Assembly: GCA_965220465.1 (NCBI GenBank)
Contig: CBDCPZ010000018.1
Span: 124,001-188,000, forward strand
Reading direction: 5' to 3'
Length of the DNA: 64,000 nt
Source: JAHDHW01 sp965220465
GTDB lineage: Bacteria > Bacteroidota > Bacteroidia > Chitinophagales > Saprospiraceae
Below are positions 8,789 to 16,900 of this stretch, one piece after another. How positions within the stretch are numbered: position 1 is the first letter of the stretch; each line of letters opens with the position of its first letter. The notes beneath the pieces were generated by a model. It was not told the origin of the DNA, did no database searches, and was given only the letters and a program-made list of their open reading frames with translations. Both the position numbers and the translations under genes were made by a program.

Positions 8789-8885
8789 CTTAGTAAAACA
8801 CAGTGTAGGGGAAATTTTACTAAGCGTTAAGGGGTTTGGGTTTTTAATTATGAAATGAAACCTGTGAATCTGAAGATTTCATTTC
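8789..8885. other. Two inverted repeats between the porin and symporter paralogue 2
   Basis: CTTAGTAAAA (8789-8798) and TTTTACTAAG (8815-8824) form a perfect 10-bp inverted repeat with a 16-nt spacer, about 70-105 bp upstream of the symporter start at 8717. A second one, GAAATGAAA (8852-8860) and TTTCATTTC (8877-8885), lies just past the porin stop (8937) and may be its terminator, though no T run follows on the minus strand. The first could be an operator or an attenuating hairpin in the symporter leader. Both assignments are inferred from position only. Confidence 0.35.
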
Positions 8886-8936
8886 TCCGTTTTGAGCTTT
8901 TTTATTTATTAAGTTTAATGTGTTCAAAGTTTGTTT

Positions 8937-10151
8937 TTAAAACTGCATTTCCACTTGCAATCTGAACCTGTATTTCGCATCATTAATATTAGGTTGGGTC
9001 ACTCTGGAAAAGTCAGTTTGTACTTTTAAATTGTGCCCTACAATATATTTAGATAAGCCAATTGTGATTTCGTCTTCATCTTTCAATCCTGAAAATTCAT
9101 TGTCTATTCGGATGGAAGTGAATCTACATGCGAGCTCTATATTATTCTTAAATAAGTAACCTGCCTGTACATTAAATCCAGACCCGGTAAAGAATTTTGT
9201 TTCTCTGCCTTCCAAATTGGTTGTGCCTACGATCATTTTATCCGCCCATTTTGTTGCATATTCAGAATGAACTGAAAACCCTTTATATTTAAATATCATA
9301 TCCGCTATAAAAGCGGTTAAAGAATTTTCTGCTGCAGCGTTTCCGGTACTATCAATGACAAAATTACCCAGTTGCCCACCTTGACGTACCGCTCTATCAT
9401 TGTAATCATAGGTAAAACCAAATGCGATTTTTGGCGTTTGCTCTCTTTTAAGGTCAGCACCAAAATAATCTCCTTTATTCGTAAACTTGCCTAAAGGTAA
9501 AATGTCGATATGAGCAGTATAATCCAACCCTCCGAAATTATCAGCGGTAATATTACGGCCTTCACCTTGAGAAAGTGCGAAAGAAGGATTAACCAAAACG
9601 TTCCCCAATTTAAATTTTCCTCTCAATTGGAAGCCCATGTCGCGGTCAAGCGTAAATCGGCTATTCACTAAAGAACGATCGACTAATTGTAAGCTACCGG
9701 AAGAAAAGACCCGTTCCCTGTTTCCCGGAAGCTTGGTCTGACCAAACCAGATTGCCAGGTTTTTTGTGAATTTCCACTTTAAGACGGCATCCAGGATCAG
9801 CCGGGACGCTCCACTTCCATATCCATCTTCTCTGTTAACACTGATATCCCTGTTGGTGAGTCCTATTTCGGCTTTGTATTCAAGGTTTGGGTGGAACACA
9901 AAACCTCCAAATTTCAGCCTTGATCGCCGGACCAGAAATTGTGAAGTATACTCGTCGCTGACTTCATTATAATTGATAACCATTAAGTTTTGGAATCGAA
10001 AATTGAATTTTACAGCAAAAGAAGTATCCTTAGCCGCATAATTAAGACCTTTTCCGAATTCAATCTTCTTCTGGCCAAAGCCAAGTAGGGGGATACATAG
10101 GAATGCAAGTGCAGTAAGCACTTTAAAGTGTAAGTTTTTCACGTGGGACAT
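8937..10151 (-). CDS. Phosphate-selective porin (OprO/OprP family)
   Basis: Outer-membrane beta-barrel porin of 404 residues. The signal peptide has a hydrophobic core FKVLTALAFLCIPLLGFGQ and a cleavage site after residue ~26. The mature protein alternates amphipathic strands and ends in the barrel C-terminus EMQF. A family-typical block is IWFGQTKLPGNRERVFSSGS (around residues 134-155), followed by RDMGFQLRGK. The promoter carries a Pho-box-like array (10188-10226) 9 bp before the -7 element TACTTTTG. Two Na+/phosphate symporters follow downstream on the same strand. Family, regulation and neighbours all agree on phosphate (or polyphosphate) entry under starvation. Ion selectivity is inferred. 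Confidence 0.85.
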   Translation of the reverse strand: MSHVKNLHFKVLTALAFLCIPLLGFGQKKIEFGKGLNYAAKDTSFAVKFNFRFQNLMVINYNEVSDEYTSQFLVRRSRLKFGGFVFHPNLEYKAEIGLTNRDISVNREDGYGSGASRLILDAVLKWKFTKNLAIWFGQTKLPGNRERVFSSGSLQLVDRSLVNSRFTLDRDMGFQLRGKFKLGNVLVNPSFALSQGEGRNITADNFGGLDYTAHIDILPLGKFTNKGDYFGADLKREQTPKIAFGFTYDYNDRAVRQGGQLGNFVIDSTGNAAAENSLTAFIADMIFKYKGFSVHSEYATKWADKMIVGTTNLEGRETKFFTGSGFNVQAGYLFKNNIELACRFTSIRIDNEFSGLKDEDEITIGLSKYIVGHNLKVQTDFSRVTQPNINDAKYRFRLQVEMQF

Positions 10152-10170
10152 GATTTTTTTATTAATATGA

Positions 10171-10226
10171 CAAAAGTAGCCCTGCCATGTTAACTTAATG
10201 TGAATTTTAAGTTATCTTACAATTAA
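10171..10226 (-). promoter_or_regulatory. Pho-box-type direct repeats plus -7 element of the porin promoter
   Basis: Read on the minus strand, the hexamers TTAATT (10226-10221), ATAACT (10215-10210), TTCACA (10204-10199) and TTAACA (10193-10188) recur every 11 bp. After a 9-bp spacer comes TACTTTTG (10178-10171), a perfect TAnnTTTG -7 element. No -33 element is present; the repeats occupy its place, as in activator-dependent Pho promoters of E. coli. The 11-bp period and TTAACA-like unit resemble PhoB/PhoP boxes. Geometry is seen; binding by a PhoB-type regulator is inferred. Confidence 0.72.
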
Positions 10227-10273
10227 ACTTCGCAAGAGTTGGAGTTAAAACCTTAAAACAAGCAATAAAAAAA

Positions 10274-10322
10274 GGGGAAGAATAAACCAGATCATGTCCC
10301 TATGTTGATTTATCCATTCCCC
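10274..10322. other. Imperfect inverted repeat between two divergent Pho-type promoters
   Basis: GGGGAAGAATAAACC on the left is matched on the right by the complement of GGGGAATGGATAAATC (about 13 pairs with mismatches), around a ~16-nt spacer. It sits roughly midway between the porin Pho box (to 10226) and the divergent one at 10415. It could be a hairpin, a small repeat element or an insulator. No function can be assigned. Confidence 0.3.
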
Positions 10323-10414
10323 TAAAACTAGCTAGTATCTATTATATAGTTTGAGTTTTCTAATAAAGTTTTATAAGGCTTTCCATTCTAAACAACAAAA
10401 ATCCTGATTTTATA

Positions 10415-10453
10415 TTAACCCGATGTTAATTTTTTAATAACTTTAGATTAAGC
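10415..10453 (+). promoter_or_regulatory. Pho-box-type direct repeats upstream of the PagL-like gene
   Basis: TTAACC (10415), TTAATT (10426), ATAACT (10437) and TTAAGC (10448) start exactly 11 bp apart on the plus strand. Number, spacing and sequence match the arrays upstream of the porin, the TonB receptor and the lipoprotein, and the orientation relative to the gene is the same. The -7 position expected 9 bp downstream reads ATATTTAG, a poorer match than at the other three promoters. The array lies 92 bp before the ATG at 10546. Confidence 0.65.
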
Positions 10454-11040
10454 GTTTTTGTAATATTTAGATTTAAAAAAGATTAATGTTTTGATTTGAT
10501 TCCGGAAATAATATTATTTTATATTCGGAGATCAACCCCAACGGTATGGAAAAAATTTCAATTTTTTTGGCTATAATTTTTTTGCTACCAATAAAGTTAC
10601 AAGCCAGTTCTCCTTCAGATACAACTAAAGTAGTCAATGAGTTTGGTGTGAAGGTTCACCAGGGTTTTGTGCTTATACATAGTCGCGAGTTACGTCCTAT
10701 TCAAAACTCTTATCCAACAGGTCTGGAGTTTGACTTTGCTTGGCATAAGATTTCAGAAAAGGCCTGGGAGTCCTGCCATTGTTATCCCAAAACAGGCATC
10801 GCAACATCCTTTTGGGATTATGATAATCCCAATGTACTGGGATACGGTATAACCAGTATGTATTATGTCGAACCTGTTTTCGGGGCTTATAATGCCATCA
10901 GTTTTTCTATTCGTGCTGCCTTTGGCCTCTCTTTTCAAACTAAGCCATACCATCCGGAAAGCAATCCTGATAATTTGAGTTATAGCACTTATGTTGCCTT
11001 TCCGCTCCAATTAGGTGGTTCGGCACATTTTCGTCTCAAT

Positions 11041-12823
11041 CTCATGTTTCGCGTAAATTAGGATGAGTTTTTAAAACTTCTAAAGTGCGTTGGTATACAT
11101 CAGGTGTTCCTAACAATTTTAAAATCGTTTTTTGGTTTTCTTTCAAATGTGTCAACTGAATAATATTTACCTCACCAGTTTGTAACCAAACTACGGAGAT
11201 ACCTTTGAAGGCACGAAGTATCATGGGGGTTGTAGGCCTATCTGTTTTCCGATTTTTATTTCCTGGATAAATTCCTTTAAGTTGGCCTCCATTCTTTGAT
11301 AACTTTATTCTTACATCATATTGTATTAACATTGAAAATCTCATGGCTAAACTTAGTAAACGGATTAGTCCTTTTATTCTTTCTTCTTTTTTTAAGTATA
11401 TAGGAAGTAACCCTACATCCCGGTTAATGAGATAGTCAAACAAGTGTTCAATTCTATATTCGTCCCGATAAGATTTTATCAAATCCGATGTTTCAAACTT
11501 GTTTTGTGGAACATTTGTTCCATATAATTGCCAGCCTAGTCTTTTTTGTTTCAGTTCAATCACATCTTCATTTCTTTTTATTTTTAGATATAAAGTAATC
11601 TTTTGTCGGATTTCTTCCGGACGATTTTTATGTTTTTGTACTCGCCTCTTTTCCAGAGTTTGACTACATTTTACTTTGAAACAATCTTCAACTTTATATT
11701 GCTTAATAATTGCAGCAACTCGAGCATATAAATCTTTTATTGTCTTAGGATTACGACGACCAGGTTTTGAAATCACCAAGTTTTGTATTTTCTGTTCAGA
11801 TTCTGATAATCGATTATTAAAGGATTTGATCAATCCCTGTGCGTAGTGAGGAGAATACACTAGAATCCGACGTTCTTGCCACATTATTCCTTTTTCTTGA
11901 GCTTTAATCGTTTCGGTCAGTTCGTAAAAATAGGCTGGTTTCCTTTTTGATGCTGTTTGAGTAAAGATACTTGGTAATTTATTTATAGCTCCCTTTATTC
12001 GATCCAGGTAACTGTGCAATTTTTCCTTTGAAACTTGTTTTTTACTTAATGGGCACAAATAGTAATCTCCTGCCGAATGTATCGCTAAACGATTAGGCAT
12101 ACTACACAGTTGAGAATCTCCAACATATAAATTGCCACTTTTTTCAAGCATTGATTGTACCCGTTTTATTACAGATAGATAATGATCTACATCTGGGCCA
12201 CTACCTTTTAGTATATCAACTGCAAGGGGAACTGCCATTGGGTCTAAAGCAGATATCATAACCTTACAAAAGGGTTGATCCGATCTACGTTGTTTGCTAT
12301 AACCATGTCGATACAATTCACCTTCATCTCGATATTGGGGAGCATTGAATGAATCGGTACGAACTACCTTTATTTCAGCTTTTGATTCTCCTTCAACGCG
12401 ATCTAATTGATATACTTGCAATAGTTTCTTTCCTATTGCCTTCTCAAAGTCGGTCCATTTATCATCTTCACTGAATCGATCAAGAAGACGAGCTAATCTA
12501 TCATCACAAAAATCCAAGCTTCGCAATTTCGGTTCCTCTAATATCGCTGCAAGGCTCCGTAAGCGGAGTTCCGCCCAATCCTCAACATGACTCAGCCGGT
12601 GATCTCCTTGGCTAAGGATATAAAGCAACCATCCACATGTAAGTTTCCCTCCACTAATCCCTTTCCAATGACCGTGGTCAACAAAGTGGGTATTCAAAAT
12701 AGAAGATAATTCAATTCGACGTATTTGATTTCCCAACACAGGTAAATCATCAAGGTGTTCTACTAGCATAAACTAAAATTAAGCACTTTCAAAGAACTTG
12801 ATTATGTTTACGCGAAAGGTGAG
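11041..12823 (-). mobile_element. IS1634-family insertion sequence
   Basis: A 1783-bp element with 17-bp terminal inverted repeats that match at 15 positions: CTCATGTTTCGCGTAAA at 11041-11057, and CTCACCTTTCGCGTAAA read inward from 12823. It is flanked by the 6-bp direct repeat CTCAAT (11035-11040 and 12824-12829), the duplication length typical of IS1634. It carries a single transposase gene on the minus strand that ends inside the left repeat. The insertion is precise and interrupts the PagL-like gene after codon 165. Confidence 0.93.
11042..12769 (-). CDS. IS1634-family transposase
   Basis: 575 residues, normal for this family. An N-terminal dimerisation/DNA-binding part (DUF4277-like) opens the protein. 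A DDE catalytic domain follows, with the first Asp in VRTDSFNA (about residue 173), the second in LYVGDSQLC (about residue 257) and the Glu in EYRIEHLFDYL (about residue 470). The frame is intact, so the element is probably still mobile. The stop codon (11044-11042) falls inside the terminal inverted repeat. Transcription opposes the interrupted host gene. Confidence 0.92.
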   Translation of the reverse strand: MLVEHLDDLPVLGNQIRRIELSSILNTHFVDHGHWKGISGGKLTCGWLLYILSQGDHRLSHVEDWAELRLRSLAAILEEPKLRSLDFCDDRLARLLDRFSEDDKWTDFEKAIGKKLLQVYQLDRVEGESKAEIKVVRTDSFNAPQYRDEGELYRHGYSKQRRSDQPFCKVMISALDPMAVPLAVDILKGSGPDVDHYLSVIKRVQSMLEKSGNLYVGDSQLCSMPNRLAIHSAGDYYLCPLSKKQVSKEKLHSYLDRIKGAINKLPSIFTQTASKRKPAYFYELTETIKAQEKGIMWQERRILVYSPHYAQGLIKSFNNRLSESEQKIQNLVISKPGRRNPKTIKDLYARVAAIIKQYKVEDCFKVKCSQTLEKRRVQKHKNRPEEIRQKITLYLKIKRNEDVIELKQKRLGWQLYGTNVPQNKFETSDLIKSYRDEYRIEHLFDYLINRDVGLLPIYLKKEERIKGLIRLLSLAMRFSMLIQYDVRIKLSKNGGQLKGIYPGNKNRKTDRPTTPMILRAFKGISVVWLQTGEVNIIQLTHLKENQKTILKLLGTPDVYQRTLEVLKTHPNLRET

Positions 12824-13423
12824 CTCAATCCGAAATGGTATCTTGATTTAACATTAGTCTATAATCATTTCTCTAATGGTGGAATCCGGGAGCCTAACAA
12901 AGGTATTAACTGGCCTACTGCCGCCATTGGTGCAGGGCATTACCTTAATCGACCGGAATTCGAAGATCGAGTCAAAAAAAACTGGCGAGAATTCAAAAAA
13001 CCCGAAACACGATTTGATATCACTTTTTTTATGGCTTTTAAGGAGCCGGTCAGCAAGCTGTATATGTTTAGTCCTGGAATTGAATTGAAATACAGTCGTC
13101 AGGTAAGCCGGATCAATGCGTTGACAGGAGGAACTGAGATTATTGCAGACAATTTATCGAGTTATGATATGGAACAGGCCGGAATAGATGAAAGCCATAT
13201 TAAATGGTCCTTTGCCGTAGGAAATGAATTTATTCTTGGCAAATTTCTTTTCAGTCAGCAGATTGGAGTTTACGTTTATAATCATTATTCACCAAGTGAC
13301 GATATATACCATCGGTGGGGACTGGCCTATAGGTTAGGCAGAAATCTTATAACCGGCATCAATCTAAAGGTACACCGACATATTGCTGATTTTATTGATT
13401 TTCGGATAGGTTATGGGTTTTAA

Positions 13424-13912
13424 ATTTTCGAAATACTTTTTACTTTCGAAATAATTCAGATTTTGGAGTTTCTTTCTTTGAACCTTCAACTTTTATTTTG
13501 TTCGTGCTGAAGTGAGAGCTATTCTTCTTTTGAGCAACAGCTATAAGTTTTTTTCAAAACTTAGCAGCGATCATCAAAATTATTGAAACCGAAGATGCTA
13601 TTTTGTCAAAATTTATAAAGTTTAAAAATAAAACCTTTTTCAAGACAGTTTAAACATGGAATTTTGATTAGCAGGTTAAAATCCCATCCATATATTTTAA
13701 CATTGAATCTAATATTTTTCCGTTTTTTATCAATGAAAAGTTCTGAAAAACGACAAATCTTCAAATTAAGAACTTACTTTTTGGATAAAATTTGAATAAG
13801 TTTAATATTCGCTTTATAAAAGAGACTCACATCCCGCCAAAGACCCTTCAAATATTCAATTTTTCGGATGAAAACCGGAAAGATTTAAACCTTTTGAACT
13901 AACTATTTACCT
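13424..13912. other. AT-rich intergenic region, no gene seen
   Basis: 489 bp between the disrupted PagL-like gene and the metalloprotease gene. I find no open frame with protein-like composition, no strong hairpin and no Pho-type array. TTTCGAAAT occurs twice close together at the start (about 13426 and 13444). A possible weak -7 element, AAAATTTG, lies near 13787-13794. The long leader of the protease gene is presumably here. Confidence 0.5.
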
Positions 13913-16900
13913 ATGAAAAAGATGATAACAAAAAAGTTATTTACGTCTGTTCTGTTTGTTTTTTTAGTAATTGGACTTTTTGCACAAAAAAATAACCCCT
14001 GGTCGATTACAGAAGAATCAAATATTAATAAACAAAATGCCCAACGGGACATTGTTCCTTCAAAATATCTCACAGTTGGACTTGATGGAATTAAGCTTCG
14101 TTCTGTTTTGAAAAAAACTCCTTTAAGGTTTAGCGCAGCAGCTCAATCATCACCAAATGTGTTAGTCCTGCCAATGCCTGGTGGAGATTTTGAGCGATTT
14201 GAAATTGTTGAAGCGTCGGTTATGCATCCTGAGCTGCAAGCAAAATATCCGAATATGCGTTCTTTTGCCGGTAAAGGCATTGATGATCCAACAGCTTATT
14301 TGAGATTTAGTCTCACACAAAAAGGCTTCAATGCGATGGTGATGTCAGCCAATCATAGCACCGTTTATATCGATCCTTATTTAAAGGGAGATACACAATT
14401 CTATGTTTGCTATTATAAAAAGGATTACGTAAAGGATCAATCATCGCCATTTTCTTGTGGAGTTGAAACGCCTGAAAATGATTTTATAAAAAAAATAAAA
14501 CCATCTAAGGAGCAAGAAATTTTAAATAATCAATCTCCTTCATTTATCGCTGGAGATTGTCAGTTGAGGACTTACAGGCTCGCTTTAGCCTGCACCGGTG
14601 AATATGCTTCTTTTCATGGAGGAAATGTTCCGGCTGTCATGGCAGAGTATGTGATCGCGATGACACGTGTAAACGGTGTATATGAAAATGATGTAACCGT
14701 CACGATGGAATTAGTTCCGAATACCGATCAAATCATTTATTTAAATGCTGCGACAGACCCTTATACCAACGGCAGTGGCGGAGCTATGCTAGGCCAAAAT
14801 CAAACGACCTGTGATAATGTGATTGGATCAGCCAATTACGACATTGGTCACGTTTTTAGCACTGGAGGAGGTGGGGTTGCAAATCTTGCTGTTCCTTGTA
14901 CGAATAGCAAAGCACGTGGAGTGACAGGATTACCTTCGCCTGTTGGAGATCCTTTTTACATTGATTATGTCGCTCATGAAATGGGACATCAATTTGGAGC
15001 AAATCACACGCAGAATAATTCCTGCAACCGAAATAATTCAACAGCAATGGAACCTGGAAGTGCTTCTACGATTATGGGCTACGCTGGTATTTGTGCACCA
15101 AATGTTCAAAATAATAGCGATGACCATTTTCATGCTATCAGCATCCAGGAAATCACTAATAATATTGAAAATGGAAATAGCAGCGGTTGTCCGGTTATTA
15201 CCAACACAGGAAATTCGTCTCCTTCTGCTAGTGTAGCATCTACCTTTTATAATTTACCGGTTTCCACTCCATTTGCACTGACTTGTATCGCTTCAGATCC
15301 TGACGATGATGTGCTTACCTACAATTGGGAACAGATGGATAATGAAGTAGCTCCAATGCCACCTATATCATCAAATACCGGTGGACCTGCTTTTCGTTCA
15401 AACAGCTCATCGGAATCTCCAACCAGGTATTTTCCCAATTTGAATGCGATTATAAATAATACAACACCAACATGGGAAGTGATCCCTTCTGTTAGCCGTT
15501 CGATGGATTTTCGCTGTACTGTTCGGGATAATTTTATGGGAGCAGGATGCAGAGATGAAGTTGATGTAGATCTAAGTTTCCATAGCTCTGCCGGACCATT
15601 TTTAGTAGTAAATCCAAATACAAATTTAACGTGGACAGTTAGTTCCGCTGAAACAATAGTCTGGAATGTTGCTAACACAAATGCTGCGCCGGTTAGTTGT
15701 GCGAATGTTGATATTTTATTGTCCCTTGATGGAGGGTTCACCTATCCAATTATCTTGGCTTCCGAAGTTCCAAATACTGGAAATTATGGCATAATTGTAC
15801 CTAATGAACCAAGCACTACGGCAAGGGTCAAAGTAGTTTGTTCGGACAACATCTTTTTTGATATTTCAGATCAGGACTTTGTCATCGAGTTGCCTGCAAA
15901 TCCCACTTTTATTATAGAGGTTTCCCCCGTTTCACAGTCTGCTTGCAATACAGAAGATTTAGTTTATAATATTGATTTAACATCAATTTTGGGATTTAAT
16001 GAAGAAGTTACTTTATCGGTTATTGGTTTACCTGGAGCTGCGACTGCAACTTTTGATAATAACCCTTTAGTGCCTCCTGGAAATGTGCAATTGACCATTG
16101 GCAATTTATCTGAAGTTCCGACAGGAATCTATGGTTTGATCATAAATGCTGAATCCAGCTCCCTCAACCTCACTCTGGATATTGAAATGAATCTTACCGA
16201 TGGTATTCCGGATATCCTTGTACTAAATACACCATTGGATGGAGCTACAGGCGTAGAATTGTCTGCATTACTTGAATGGACTTCGTCTGCTTCGTCTACC
16301 AACTATTTTATTGAAATTGCAACCAGTCCTGCTTTTGGAAATTCAATAATTGAAACTTCTACAGTAAGCAGCAATTCTCATCAAGCACAAAACCTGCAAG
16401 AACTTACCGTTTATTATTGGAGAGTAAAAGGAATTAATATTTGTGGAGAAGGAGAGTTTTCAAATGCGTTCGCTTTCCAAACGACTCAAACGGCTTGTAC
16501 GACTTATGAAAGTTTGGATGTGCCGATTCCTATTAGCCCAAATCAAGTCAATACCGTGAGTTCTGTAATTAATGTTGGCGATGATTTTAATTTGGAGAAT
16601 GTGAAGTGTAATTTATTTATCCAACATACCTGGCTGGGAGATTTAAGTGCAGAATTGACTTCTCCTACAACTAGTTCAATTCTTTTGTTCGATCAACCCG
16701 GAGTTCCTGATAGCCAATTTGGTTGTGATGGAAATGATGTTTTAGCAACTTTTGACGATGATGCCCCTAATTCAGCTTTTGATTTTGAAAATACCTGTGA
16801 AGCAAGTATCCCAACGATTTTAGGTAATTTTCAACCAATTGATCCGCTTTCAACTTTTAATGGAGAAAATAGCTTTGGCATATGGACTTTAACGGTTCAT

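Larger units (their letters stand above)
10546..13423 (+). pseudogene. PagL-like lipid A deacylase / acyloxyacyl hydrolase family gene, split by an insertion sequence
   Basis: The exons 10546-11040 (165 codons) and 12830-13423 (197 codons plus stop) join in frame once the element at 11041-12823 and one copy of its 6-bp duplication are removed, giving a 362-residue outer-membrane protein. It has a signal peptide (hydrophobic IFLAIIFLLPIKLQA), beta-barrel-type strands and, just after the break, YNHFSNGG, the His-x-Ser motif of PagL-type lipid A 3-O-deacylases. It ends in aromatic FRIGYGF. The junction reads HFRLN/PKWYLDL. The halves show no other damage, so the break is recent. A Pho-type array upstream suggests the intact gene belonged to a phosphate-starvation response. 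The catalytic assignment comes from the motif. Confidence 0.85.

Noticed and set aside
12876..13088. 70-codon plus-strand ORF after the IS1634 element
   Set aside because: Out of frame with the second half of the split PagL-like gene, which explains this stretch.
14856..15741. Antisense and out-of-frame ORFs within the metalloprotease gene
   Set aside because: Shadow frames of a gene with clear domain structure.
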